64,000 nucleotides of DNA from Paenirhodobacter ferrireducens (GTDB taxonomy: Bacteria; Pseudomonadota; Alphaproteobacteria; Rhodobacterales; Rhodobacteraceae), in NCBI RefSeq assembly GCF_004022265.1, contig NZ_SAVB01000005.1, forward strand, positions 62,001 through 126,000, read 5' to 3'. A program made the position numbers and the translations under genes. Shown here piece after piece: positions 8,303 to 20,406 of the stretch (its first letter is position 1; every line of letters begins with the position of its first letter). The notes under the pieces were generated by a model that worked only from the letters and a program-made list of their open reading frames with translations, had not been told where the DNA came from and ran no database searches.

Positions 8303-9328
8303 TTACTTCGCCGCCGCCTGCAGTGCCTGCAGATCCCAGCAGGTGCCGGGCGTCAGGTCGGCCTTGGTGGTGGCCTTGAGCAGCGTGTAGAGATAGGCTG
8401 ACGAGGTGCCCGGCGCCTGACCGCCTTGCAGCAGGTACTTGATCATCGCCACCATGTCGCTCGACTCATGGGCGAGATCGGTCATCACCACGGCGTCATA
8501 GGTGCCGTCCTCGAGCCGGTCGCAATCGGCGGTCTTCTCGCCGCCGCCGGTGGTCACCAGGTAGACCTGATCCTGCTTTCCCGCATCCCGGATCGCGGCG
8601 GCGGCGCCGGTCGCGTCACCGTCCCAGAAGTCGATGATGCCGCAGATGTCGGGGTTTTGCTGCAGCATCGTGGTGGTCACGTTGCGCGAGGTGGTGGCGT
8701 CCCAGTTCGAGTCGGGTTTCGCCACGACCTGGAAATCGGGATATTTCGCCAGCACCTCCATGATGCCCGCATATTGGAACAGGCTGGTGGCGTTGACCTG
8801 ATCGCCCTGCACAAGGCCGATCTTCTTCGAGCTGCCCTCGCCACAGCCCTTGACCACCGCCTCGGCCTCGAGCCGGCCAAGCTGGGTCCAGTCCGAGCCG
8901 GTGTAGACGTCGGCCTTGAAGTTCGCCGGGTTGTCGACAAGGATCACGTAGATCCCGGCCTGCTGCGCCTTCTTGAGCAGCTTCGAATAGCTGTTCAGGT
9001 CGGGCGACATCACGATCAGCACGTCGGGCTTCTCGGCCGAGGAGATCGCCTCGGTGATCGCCTGCGCGCCCGCTTCGGCCGACCAGTTCGGGTCGCGGGT
9101 CTCGAGCGTGCCGCCGAAGGCGTCGATCTCGCGCTTGAGGAAGGCGGTCCAGCCCTGGGCGAGGTCGAAGCCCATCGACAGCGGCACCAGCATCACCTTC
9201 TTGCCCTTCAGCGCGGCCGAATAGGCGGCCGGGCCCGGGTCGTCGAGCGCCGCGGCGGGCAGCGTCGCGGCGCCGAGGAACCCCGCGGCCGCGGCGGTCA
9301 TCACGGCAGTCTTCAGCAGTGTCTTCAT
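8303..9328 (-). CDS. Periplasmic sugar-binding protein of ABC transporter
   Basis: 341 residues with a clear Sec signal peptide (MKTLLKTAVMTAAAAGFLGAATLPAAA, cleavage after AAA/A). The mature part has the type I periplasmic-binding-protein pattern: VMLVPLSMGFDLAQGWTAFLKREIDAFGG, VLIVMSPDLNSYSKLLKKAQQAGIYVILVDNP and ICGIIDFWDGDATGAAAAIRDAG, as in ribose/xylose-binding Peripla_BP_4 proteins. Three or more cysteines occur in the mature part, unusual but suited to periplasmic disulfides. It lies between the two permease genes and should set the specificity of the system. Confidence 0.9.
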   Translation of the reverse strand: MKTLLKTAVMTAAAAGFLGAATLPAAALDDPGPAAYSAALKGKKVMLVPLSMGFDLAQGWTAFLKREIDAFGGTLETRDPNWSAEAGAQAITEAISSAEKPDVLIVMSPDLNSYSKLLKKAQQAGIYVILVDNPANFKADVYTGSDWTQLGRLEAEAVVKGCGEGSSKKIGLVQGDQVNATSLFQYAGIMEVLAKYPDFQVVAKPDSNWDATTSRNVTTTMLQQNPDICGIIDFWDGDATGAAAAIRDAGKQDQVYLVTTGGGEKTADCDRLEDGTYDAVVMTDLAHESSDMVAMIKYLLQGGQAPGTSSAYLYTLLKATTKADLTPGTCWDLQALQAAAK

Positions 9329-9389
9329 GTCGTTCCCCTTGTTGGAAATGGCCCGCCGCCCGCCTCGCGCGCGGGGGCGGTCGTCGGTC

Positions 9390-10361
9390 TCAGATGTCGC
9401 CTTGCTGCGCGGTCTGCTCGTCGCGCGGGTTCAGCACCCCGTCGAAGATGATCGCGGCCAGCAGGATCGCGGACTTGATCAGGTTCTGATAGAGAAGCGG
9501 GATGTCGAGGATGGTCATCGCGTTCAGCATGATGCCGATCAGCGCCGCGCCGATCAGCACGTTGCGCACGCCGCCCTTGCCGCCCGCAAGCCCGATGCCG
9601 CCGATCACCGTCACCAGAACGATGTCGTAAAGCTGGGTCGAGTTCACCACGCGGGTGTTCATCGACTGCAGGCTGCCCGCGGTCAGGATCCCGGCGGCGA
9701 AGGCGACGAGCGACGAGAGCACGTAACGCAGCACCAGCATCGGCCGCACCGGCATGCCGACATTGCGCGCCGCCGCCGGGTTGTCGCCCGCGTAATAGAC
9801 ATAGCGCCCCCATTTGGTGAAGCGCAGGAAGACGAAGGCCGCAAGGGCGAGACCGGCGAAGACGAAGACCTCGACCGGCACGTCGGCAAGCCGCAGCGCG
9901 CCGAGCTCGGCCACCCAGTGCCCGGGCGGCACCGGCACCGCGTCCGAGCCGATCAGCTGCGAGCGCACCAGCCCGTAGACGAAGGAGGCCGAGGCCAGGG
10001 TGACGAAGATCGCCGGCACCTCGGCATAGGCGACAAGGAAGCCGTTCGCGAAGCCGATCACCACCACGCCCGCCAGCGCAAGGCCAAGTGCCGCACCGTC
10101 GCTCATGCCGTTGCCCAGCATCTGCAGATACCACGCCACCGACATCGCCATCACCGCCACCATCGACAGGTCGATGCCGCGGCCGATCACGATCACCGCC
10201 ATGCCGAGCGCAAGGATGCCCAGCACCGAGACCGAGCGCACGATCGCCACCAGATTGTCGGCGGTGAAGAACCCCGGCAGGGTCAGTGCCGCGATGACGA
10301 AGATCGCCACCGCGATCGCGAAGACGATGCGCTCCTGATTGAGGGATCCGAGAAAACCCAT
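9390..10361 (-). CDS. CUT2-type sugar ABC transporter permease (RbsC-like)
   Basis: 323-residue inner-membrane protein with about 8-10 helices. Family signatures are VIVIGRGIDLSMVAVMAMS (helix near residue 65) and the late glycine-rich loop VTVIGGIGLAGGKGGVRNVLIGAALIG. The ATG at 10361 follows AGGAAGG with 8-base spacing; an in-frame TTG 6 bp upstream is less likely. It is the first structural gene of the minus-strand operon; pairing with the permease half of the fusion protein would give the two-subunit channel. Confidence 0.9.
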   Translation of the reverse strand: MGFLGSLNQERIVFAIAVAIFVIAALTLPGFFTADNLVAIVRSVSVLGILALGMAVIVIGRGIDLSMVAVMAMSVAWYLQMLGNGMSDGAALGLALAGVVVIGFANGFLVAYAEVPAIFVTLASASFVYGLVRSQLIGSDAVPVPPGHWVAELGALRLADVPVEVFVFAGLALAAFVFLRFTKWGRYVYYAGDNPAAARNVGMPVRPMLVLRYVLSSLVAFAAGILTAGSLQSMNTRVVNSTQLYDIVLVTVIGGIGLAGGKGGVRNVLIGAALIGIMLNAMTILDIPLLYQNLIKSAILLAAIIFDGVLNPRDEQTAQQGDI

Positions 10362-10493
10362 CGGCAAGACCTTCCTGTGGCGGCCGTCCTCTCGCGGGGC
10401 GGTCCGATTGGGTCAGGCTAGTCGTGCGCGCGCGGCACGGTCCAATGAATAATATCGGGCAAAACCGATGCGAAACCGGAATGGATCCGGGGC
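10362..10493 (-). promoter_or_regulatory. Intergenic region with two inverted repeats upstream of the sugar ABC operon
   Basis: The 132-bp gap between the LysR stop and the first permease holds an AT-richer patch with the perfect inverted repeat ATCGG-N6-CCGAT (10454-10469), a candidate operator, and CCGGA-N5-TCCGG (10476-10490) right after the LysR stop, which may be a weak terminator. Promoter boxes are not convincing. Confidence 0.4.
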
Positions 10494-11441
10494 TCAGACC
10501 ACCTGCAGCCGGCCGTAGCGGGTGGCGGGAAGGCGGCCGTCCTCGGGCGCCTGATCGGCGCGGATATGGGCGCCGAGCGCCTCGATGAAGCGCCGGCCAT
10601 AGACCGGCAGCCCGGCCCGCGCGTTCCACATCGCGCAGATGCCGAACAGCACCGGATCGCCATTGAGCGCGATCGGCCGGCTCACCAGCCGATCGACCGG
10701 GGGCTTGGCCGAGGAGGGCACCACCGCGATGCCGTTGCCGCCCTCGGCCATGGCGAACAGCGTGTGCGGCGAATAGCTTTCCAGCACGATGTCGGCGACG
10801 ACGCCCGACACCCGGCAGGCGGCATCGAACACCTCGCGCGAGGCGTGGCGACGGTTCAGCGTCAGGATCGGCCGGTCGAGCAGATCGGCCAGTTCCACCG
10901 GCGCATTGCCCTCGGGCAACAGTTCTGGCTCGGCCACGGCCAGAAAGCCGAGCCGGCCGAGGGGCAGGCTTTCGAGCACGTCGATCGGCGCCGAGGGCGC
11001 CGCCGAGAGGGTCAGGTGCAACTGCCCGTCCTTGAGCTTGCCGGCCAGTTCCGGCCCGCCGCCATCCTCGAGCCGCAGCTCGATCCCCGGATTGGCCGCG
11101 CGCCAGCCGCGTAGGAAGGTGGGCAGATAGCGCTCGATCATCTGCGAGCAGGCGCCGACGCGCAGAAGCCCGCTGTCGCCCTTCGCCAGATCCTCGGCGC
11201 AGGCCAAAAGGCTGCGGTCCGCGGCGAGCACCGCGCCGACCCGCCCGCGCAGCGCCTCGCCCGCGGCGGTCAGGCGGATGTTGCGCCCGGCCTTTTCGAA
11301 CAGCGCGACGCCCAGGTGATCCTCGAGCGCCTTGATCTGCCGCGACAGCGCCGATTGCGTCAGGTTCAGCCGTTCCGCCGCGCGGGTGACGTTCAGCGTC
11401 TCGGCGGTGGCGGCGAAGGCGGTGTAGGTGCGAATGTCCAT
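10494..11441 (-). CDS. LysR-family transcriptional regulator
   Basis: 315 residues. The N-terminal winged helix-turn-helix is standard (TLNVTRAAERLNLTQSALSRQIKALEDHLGVALFEKAGR, residues about 15-53), followed by a LysR substrate-binding domain from about residue 90. It is read in the same direction as the sugar ABC operon, 132 bp upstream, and divergent from gbcA with 249 bp between start codons. LysR proteins usually act on the divergent neighbour and repress themselves, so both gbcAB and the ABC operon are possible targets. The inducer is unknown. Confidence 0.92.
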   Translation of the reverse strand: MDIRTYTAFAATAETLNVTRAAERLNLTQSALSRQIKALEDHLGVALFEKAGRNIRLTAAGEALRGRVGAVLAADRSLLACAEDLAKGDSGLLRVGACSQMIERYLPTFLRGWRAANPGIELRLEDGGGPELAGKLKDGQLHLTLSAAPSAPIDVLESLPLGRLGFLAVAEPELLPEGNAPVELADLLDRPILTLNRRHASREVFDAACRVSGVVADIVLESYSPHTLFAMAEGGNGIAVVPSSAKPPVDRLVSRPIALNGDPVLFGICAMWNARAGLPVYGRRFIEALGAHIRADQAPEDGRLPATRYGRLQVV

Positions 11442-11690
11442 GGGCGCTCCGGTTTGGCCGGGGAAAGCCTAGGCGCGGGCAGGGCGATGCGTCAACAATC
11501 CTGCTGCATCCGCGGCGGCGCGAAGCGGCAGGTCTTTTTCCGTCGATCCGGTGTCGCAAATGTCGATCGGCGCCACGAAAACTCTGGCTAGAGTGGGCTC
11601 ATGCGGCCCCGTCCGCAGCGAGTCACGGCGGCCTGCCGCCCCCCTTCAGCCCGATCCGTGCACAAGGCGCGGAGCCAACAGAGGTGCCAC

Positions 11691-12929
11691 ATGCTGGGCA
11701 AGACCGAAATCCGCGCGCTTCTCGACGCACGCCGCCCGAACTATGCGCTCGAACGCGATCTCTACTGCGATCCGGGCGTCTTCGAGGCGGATCTCGAGCA
11801 GATCTGGTACAAGGAATGGCTGTTCGCGATTCCGGCGGTGCAGCTGACCAGGACCGGCGCCTATGCGACGCTGCAGATCGGCGCCTATCCGGTCGTCATC
11901 GTGCGCGGCGCCGACGGCGCGATCCGCGCCTTCCACAACGTCTGCCGTCACCGCGGCCAGCGGCTGTGCGCGAAGGAAACCGGCTCGGCGCCGAAGATCG
12001 TCTGCCCCTATCACCAGTGGACCTATGAGCTGGACGGCCGGCTGCTCTATGCGAAGGACATGCAGCAGGGCTTCGATCCGGCGGCGCACGGGCTGAAGCC
12101 GGTCGCGTGCAAGACCATCGGCGGCATGGTCTTCGTCTGCCTCGCCGACACCCCCCCCGACACCGCGCTGCTGGAAGAAAAGCTGTCGGCCTATCTCGCC
12201 CCCTCGGGCATCGCCGAGGCCAAGGTCGCCTTCACCTCGACCATCGTCGAGAAGGGCAACTGGAAGCTCGTGCTGGAAAACAACCGCGAGTGCTATCACT
12301 GCGGCGGTTCGCACCCCTCGCTGTGCCGCACCTATTCCGACAGCCCGACGATGACGGCGATGGAAGGCCCCGACAGCGCCGCGCCCGAGATCCTCGAGCA
12401 CTGGAAGCGCTGCGAGGAGGCCGGCCTGCCCTCGCGCTTCACCAACGAGCCGAAGATGCAGTGGCGCCTTGCCCGCATCCCGCTGCTGAACAACGCCGAG
12501 AGCTACACCATGAGCACGAAGCGCGCGGTGAACAAGCTGATGGGGCAGATGCCCTTCCACGACGCGGGCTCGCTGCTGTTCTACCTCTATCCGAACACCT
12601 GGAACCACTTCCTTGCCGATCACGCGATCGTCTTCCGCGTGCTGCCGGTCAGCCCCACGGAGACCCTCGTCACCACCACCTGGCTGGTGCCGAAGGACGC
12701 GGTCGAGGGCGAGGACTACAACCTCAAGGAACTGACCGAGGTCTGGGAAGCGACGAACGACGAGGACCGCCGCGTCGTCGAGGAGAACCAGAAGGGGATC
12801 CTGTCGCCGGCCTACGAGCCCGGTCCCTATTCGACCGTGGTCGAGGAGGGCGTGATCCAGTTCGTCGACTGGTATTGCGGTCTGATGACCGAACGTCTCG
12901 CGCCGAAACCGGCGCTGGCGGCGGAGTGA
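11691..12929 (+). CDS. gbcA: Rieske oxygenase, glycine betaine monooxygenase alpha subunit (GbcA-like)
   Basis: 412 residues. The Rieske [2Fe-2S] motif is complete (C85-x-H87 in CRHRGQ, C105-x2-H108 in CPYHQW), and the catalytic iron site has E200, H203 and H208 in NNRECYHCGGSHP. GbcA with GbcB demethylates glycine betaine to dimethylglycine, releasing formaldehyde. GAGGTG precedes the ATG at 11691. The reductase gene follows after 4 bp, as in known gbcAB pairs. A stachydrine- or carnitine-type demethylase is the main alternative. A GbdR-type activator gene is not next to it; a LysR gene is divergent instead. Confidence 0.85.
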   Translation: MLGKTEIRALLDARRPNYALERDLYCDPGVFEADLEQIWYKEWLFAIPAVQLTRTGAYATLQIGAYPVVIVRGADGAIRAFHNVCRHRGQRLCAKETGSAPKIVCPYHQWTYELDGRLLYAKDMQQGFDPAAHGLKPVACKTIGGMVFVCLADTPPDTALLEEKLSAYLAPSGIAEAKVAFTSTIVEKGNWKLVLENNRECYHCGGSHPSLCRTYSDSPTMTAMEGPDSAAPEILEHWKRCEEAGLPSRFTNEPKMQWRLARIPLLNNAESYTMSTKRAVNKLMGQMPFHDAGSLLFYLYPNTWNHFLADHAIVFRVLPVSPTETLVTTTWLVPKDAVEGEDYNLKELTEVWEATNDEDRRVVEENQKGILSPAYEPGPYSTVVEEGVIQFVDWYCGLMTERLAPKPALAAE

Positions 12930-12933
12930 TCGG

Positions 12934-14025
12934 ATGGCGAAACCCCGGCTGAACTGGGGCGCCGAGCCCTGGCAGGATTCGGAGCCGCTCGAATGCGCGA
13001 TGGTGGTGCCGGAGACCTCCGACACCGCCACCTTCACCTTCCGCGCGCCTTCGGGCGCGTGGTTCGACTATCAGCCGGGGCAGTTCGTCACCCTTGATCT
13101 GCCGGTCGATCCGGCGAAGGGGGCGGCGGGCAATGTGCAGCGCACCTACACGATCTCGTCGAGCCCGTCGCGGCCGCTCTCGATCTCGGTGACGGTGAAG
13201 GCGCAGAAGGACAGCATCGGCACGCGCTGGATGCTCGATCACCTGAAGCCCGGGATGCGGATCCGCGCCTTCGGCCCCTCGGGGATCTTCTCCTTCCTGC
13301 GCCACCCGGCGAAGAAGTACCTGTTCATCTCGGCGGGCTCGGGGATCACCCCGATGATGTCGATGACCACCTGGGCGTGGGATTCGGGCGAGATGCCCGA
13401 CATCGCCTTCGTCCACGCCGCGCGCCGGCCCTCGGAGATCATCTTCCGCGAGCGGCTCGAGCAGTTCGCGAACCGGGTGCCGGGGTTGCAGCTGCGCCTG
13501 ACCGTCGAGGAGCCGGACCCGTTCCGCTCCTGGCCCGGCTATCACGGCCGGCTGAACCAGATCATGCTGGGCCTGATGGCGCCCGACTATCTCGAGCGCG
13601 AGGTGTTCTGCTGCGGCCCCGAGCCCTTCATGCAGGCGGTGCGCGAGATGCTGATCTCGCTCGGCTATGACATGGAGCATTACCACCAGGAAAGCTTCGG
13701 CGCCCCGGTGGCGACCGAGGCCGAGGCGCCGGTGATCGAGGATGTCACCCCCGAGGAAGGGGTGAAGGCCGAGATCACCTTCACCGAAAGCGGCATCACC
13801 ACGCCCTGCGCCGAGACCGACACGATCCTTGCCGTCGCCAAGCGCTCGGGGCTGAACATCCCCTCGGGCTGCACCTTCGGGCTGTGCGGCACCTGCAAGA
13901 TCAAGAAGGTCTCGGGCGAGGTGCACATGGTGCACAACGGCGGGATCTCGGACGAGGATATCGAAGAGGGCTGGATCCTTGCCTGCTGCTCGAACCCGAT
14001 GGGCAAGGTCGAGGTCGAGGTCTGA
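12934..14025 (+). CDS. gbcB: Oxygenase reductase with C-terminal [2Fe-2S] ferredoxin domain (GbcB-like)
   Basis: 363 residues in three parts: FAD-binding domain (RTYTISSSPS near residue 70), NAD-binding domain (FISAGSGITPMMSM, then EVFCCGPEPFMQAV) and a plant-type ferredoxin domain with CTFGLCGTCK near residues 312-321 and a last cysteine near residue 350. It passes electrons from NAD(P)H to the Rieske centre of GbcA. The start lies 4 bp after the gbcA stop, so the two genes are almost certainly co-transcribed. A strong terminator follows. Confidence 0.9.
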   Translation: MAKPRLNWGAEPWQDSEPLECAMVVPETSDTATFTFRAPSGAWFDYQPGQFVTLDLPVDPAKGAAGNVQRTYTISSSPSRPLSISVTVKAQKDSIGTRWMLDHLKPGMRIRAFGPSGIFSFLRHPAKKYLFISAGSGITPMMSMTTWAWDSGEMPDIAFVHAARRPSEIIFRERLEQFANRVPGLQLRLTVEEPDPFRSWPGYHGRLNQIMLGLMAPDYLEREVFCCGPEPFMQAVREMLISLGYDMEHYHQESFGAPVATEAEAPVIEDVTPEEGVKAEITFTESGITTPCAETDTILAVAKRSGLNIPSGCTFGLCGTCKIKKVSGEVHMVHNGGISDEDIEEGWILACCSNPMGKVEVEV

Positions 14026-14066
14026 CCCGTTCAGGGGCCGGCAAGAGCCACCACTCACAGACTGAA

Positions 14067-14090
14067 ACGCCCGCCATTTCCGGCGGGCGT
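14067..14090. terminator. Bidirectional intrinsic terminator between gbcB and metH
   Basis: 9-bp stem ACGCCCGCC/GGCGGGCGT with a 6-base loop, flanked by GAAA on the left and TTTCTT on the right, so it can stop transcription from both convergent genes. Confidence 0.9.
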
Positions 14091-14112
14091 TTTCTTGTCT
14101 GCGGAGGAGGGC

Positions 14113-16836
<2,724 letters not shown>

Positions 16837-16845
16837 GGTCTTACC

Positions 16846-17886
<1,041 letters not shown>

Positions 17887-17949
17887 CGGCGTCGGGCCTC
17901 CTTGCAAAGCAGCAAAGACCCTACTGCGCCGGCAACCCGCGCGCAAATT

Positions 17950-17971
17950 CATAATTTTCGTAAAGATTATG
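17950..17971. promoter_or_regulatory. Candidate operator (inverted repeat) upstream of split metH
   Basis: CATAAT-N10-ATTATG, a perfect 6-bp inverted repeat with further matches inside, forms an AT-rich island in the 105-bp gap between cbiZ and the metH N-terminal gene. It may bind a methionine-pathway regulator; I cannot assign the protein. Confidence 0.4.
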
Positions 17972-17991
17972 AGCGAAATCGAAGTTCGGGG

Positions 17992-18675
17992 TCAGTCGAG
18001 CGGCTTGCCCTCCGCCTTCAGGCGCCGCAGCCGGCGGATGTCGACGCGCCAGTCGGCGATGCAGTGGGCGACGCCCGCGCGCACCGCGGCGCCGATCGCC
18101 TCGCCAAGCGCGGTGTGCAGGCCGGCATGGGGCAGGGCGGGGCCTGCCTCGCGCGCGGCAATCGCGATGCAGTCGGTGCCGGTGCCGGTGGCAAGCCCGG
18201 TCGGCAGCTCGATCGCCGCCTCGATCACCGCGGCGGTGCGGGCCTCGGTGGCGATGCTGAGCGCCTCGAAAAGCGCGGACTCGGTCAGCGCGGCATGGAT
18301 CTGCACCGCGATGTTGATCGTGCCCCAGTCCATGCCGGCCCAGTCCTGCCGCCGGCCCACGGCCTCGGCATTCGACAGCCCCGCGGTGGTCAGCGCCTCG
18401 ACCGCCACGCCCTCGACCTCGGTGCGGGTCAGGGCATGGGCGCGGATGTCGCGCGAGGTCAGCAGGCCGACGGCATCGGCGCCACCGCGCCCCGCCATCT
18501 CGCGCGCAAGCCACGGAGTGACGTCAAGATCGGCGGGCAGGTCGGCGTTGCGTACCTCGCGCCACCAGATCCTCGAGGCGCGGGTCAGCCCGCCGTTGTG
18601 CACGGCCCAGCTGAGCACCCGGTGCGGCGCGCCGAGATCGGCACAAAGCCAGGGCCGGTCGCAGGTGACGATCAT
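17992..18675 (-). CDS. cbiZ: Adenosylcobinamide amidohydrolase
   Basis: 227 residues of the CbiZ family, with the diagnostic stretches RVLSWAVHNGGL, VGLLTSRDIRAHAL, GTINIAVQIHAALTESALFEALSIATEA and GLATGTGTDCIAIA. CbiZ removes the nucleotide-loop side chain from scavenged (pseudo)cobamides to give adenosylcobyric acid, letting the cell rebuild its own B12; this is established in Rhodobacter. The start overlaps the btuD stop by 4 bp (ATGA), so it is the last gene of the riboswitch-led btu operon. Confidence 0.9.
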   Translation of the reverse strand: MIVTCDRPWLCADLGAPHRVLSWAVHNGGLTRASRIWWREVRNADLPADLDVTPWLAREMAGRGGADAVGLLTSRDIRAHALTRTEVEGVAVEALTTAGLSNAEAVGRRQDWAGMDWGTINIAVQIHAALTESALFEALSIATEARTAAVIEAAIELPTGLATGTGTDCIAIAAREAGPALPHAGLHTALGEAIGAAVRAGVAHCIADWRVDIRRLRRLKAEGKPLD

Positions 18676-19409
18676 CGCGCGACCCGGCCGAGCGGCTGGA
18701 AGATCAGCCCCTCGGGTCCCTCGGACAGGTGCGCGCGGATGCCGAAGGTGCCGGCCAGCAGCGCCTCGGTCAGCACCGTGCGGGGGGCGCCGTCGGCGAC
18801 GATCCGGCCCGTGTCGAGCACGATCAGCCGGGTGCAGTGCCGTGCCGCAAGGCCGAGGTCATGGAGCGAGGCGAGCACCGTGCCACCCTCGGCCGCAAGT
18901 CCGGCAAAGAGCGTCATCACCGCAAGCTGTTGTTCGGGATCAAGCCCCGCCGTGGGCTCGTCGGCCAGCAGCAGCGGCGCCTCCTGCGCCAGCGCGCGGG
19001 CCAGCAGCACCCGCGCCTGCTCGCCGCCCGAAAGCTCGGTCGCGGGGCGCTTGCGCAGCGGCGCAAGGCCGAGCCGGTCGATGGCGCGGGCGACGGCGGC
19101 GGCATCCTCGGGCCGGCGGCCGGGCCGGCCGAGTGCGACCAGCGTCTCGACCGGCATCGGCCAGGCGATCTCGCGGCCCTGCGGCAGGAAGGCCGCGGCA
19201 CGGGCGCGGGCGGCGGGCGGCAGCGCGGCGACGGAGGAGTGCCCCTCGGCCGGCAAGAGCCCAAGCGCCGCGCGCAACAGCGTGGTCTTGCCCGCGCCGT
19301 TCGGGCCGAGCAGGCCGACGAATTCGCCCTCGGCCAGCGTCAGGGAAATGTCGTGCAGCACCGGGCAGGGGCCGCGGCGGACGGTCAGGTGGTCGAGGAC
19401 AAGCCGCAT
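18672..19409 (-). CDS. btuD: Vitamin B12 ABC transporter ATP-binding protein
   Basis: 245 residues with Walker A GPNGAGKTT (near residue 35), signature LSGGEQARVLLARAL and Walker B LLLADEPTAGLD. It belongs to the FecE/BtuD class of importers for iron chelates and cobalamin; the riboswitch, btuB and cbiZ decide for cobalamin. The ATG at 19409 overlaps the btuC stop (TGATG); an in-frame GTG one codon earlier is possible. Confidence 0.9.
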   Translation of the reverse strand: MRLVLDHLTVRRGPCPVLHDISLTLAEGEFVGLLGPNGAGKTTLLRAALGLLPAEGHSSVAALPPAARARAAAFLPQGREIAWPMPVETLVALGRPGRRPEDAAAVARAIDRLGLAPLRKRPATELSGGEQARVLLARALAQEAPLLLADEPTAGLDPEQQLAVMTLFAGLAAEGGTVLASLHDLGLAARHCTRLIVLDTGRIVADGAPRTVLTEALLAGTFGIRAHLSEGPEGLIFQPLGRVAR

Positions 19410-20404
19410 CACAGCCCCTCCTGCCGGGTGCGCAAGATCAGGTGCAGGAAGAAGGGCGCGCCGACAAGCGCGGTCAGCACGCCCAGTTTCAGGTCGCGGT
19501 CCGGCGCGATCAGGCGCACCGCGACATCGGCCGCCAGCACCACCGCCGCCCCGCCAAGCGCCGAGGCGGCGAGCAGCCGGCTGGGCCGCGCATCGCAGGC
19601 GCGGCGCAGCAGGTGCGGCACGACGAGGCCGACAAAGCCCACGGCGCCGGCGACGGCGGTCGCGGCGCCGACCATCAGCGCGGCGGAAAGCACCGTCAGC
19701 AGCCGCAGCCGGCGCAGGTTCACCCCCATCGAGGCCGCGGCATCCTCGCCCAGCGTCAGTGCGTCGAGGCTGCGCGCGGCGGGGATCGCCAGCACCGCGC
19801 CGAGGCCGAGGAAGGGCAGCGCCAGCTGCACATGCAGCATCGAGCGGTCGGCAAGCGAGCCCATCATCCAGAAGATGATCTCGTTCGCGGCGAAGGGGTT
19901 GGGCGACAGGTTCAGGATCAGCGCCGTGGTGGCGGTGGCGAGCGACGAGATCCCGATGCCGGCGAGGATCAGCGTCAGCGTCGAGCCGCGGGGGCCCGAG
20001 AGCAGCAGCAGCACCGCGACCGAGGCAAGCGCGCCGGCAAGTGCGGCAAGCGGCAGGGCGAGCGCAAAGGCCGCCGAGACCCCGGTCTGGATTGCCAGCA
20101 CCGCGCCGAGCGCCGCCGAGGAGGAGGTGCCGATCAGCCCCGGCTCGGCCAGCGGGTTGCGCAGCAGCCCCTGCAGCAGCGCGCCCGACAGCCCGAGCGC
20201 CGCGCCGATCGCCGCGCCGAGGATCGCGCGCGGCAGCCGCACCTCGCGCATCACCAGCGTCACCGCCTCGCCCTGACCATGGATCAGCGCGGCGAGGCTG
20301 TCCGACAGCCCGATCGCCGCCGGGCCGACCAGCAGCGAGGCGAGGAACAGCAGGGCGCCGGCAAGGCCGAGCGCGGCAAGAAGCGCGGGATAGGGCAGGC
20401 GCAT
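19409..20404 (-). CDS. btuC: Vitamin B12 ABC transporter permease
   Basis: 331-residue FecCD/BtuC-family inner-membrane protein with about ten helices. Typical stretches are VREVRLPRAILGAAIGAALGLSGALLQGLLRNPLAEPGLIGTSSSAALGA in the first half and VAGAVGFVGLVVPHLLRR in the second. The start follows the btuF stop by 2 bp; a GTG 6 bp upstream overlapping that stop is an alternative. It forms the channel with BtuD. Confidence 0.9.
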   Translation of the reverse strand: MRLPYPALLAALGLAGALLFLASLLVGPAAIGLSDSLAALIHGQGEAVTLVMREVRLPRAILGAAIGAALGLSGALLQGLLRNPLAEPGLIGTSSSAALGAVLAIQTGVSAAFALALPLAALAGALASVAVLLLLSGPRGSTLTLILAGIGISSLATATTALILNLSPNPFAANEIIFWMMGSLADRSMLHVQLALPFLGLGAVLAIPAARSLDALTLGEDAAASMGVNLRRLRLLTVLSAALMVGAATAVAGAVGFVGLVVPHLLRRACDARPSRLLAASALGGAAVVLAADVAVRLIAPDRDLKLGVLTALVGAPFFLHLILRTRQEGL

Positions 20405-20406
20405 GG

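Noticed and set aside
17887-17991. SAM-II, SAM/SAH or SAH riboswitch before split metH
   Set aside because: Only about 105 bp are available and I could not find the conserved cores; the clear feature is a DNA-type palindrome.
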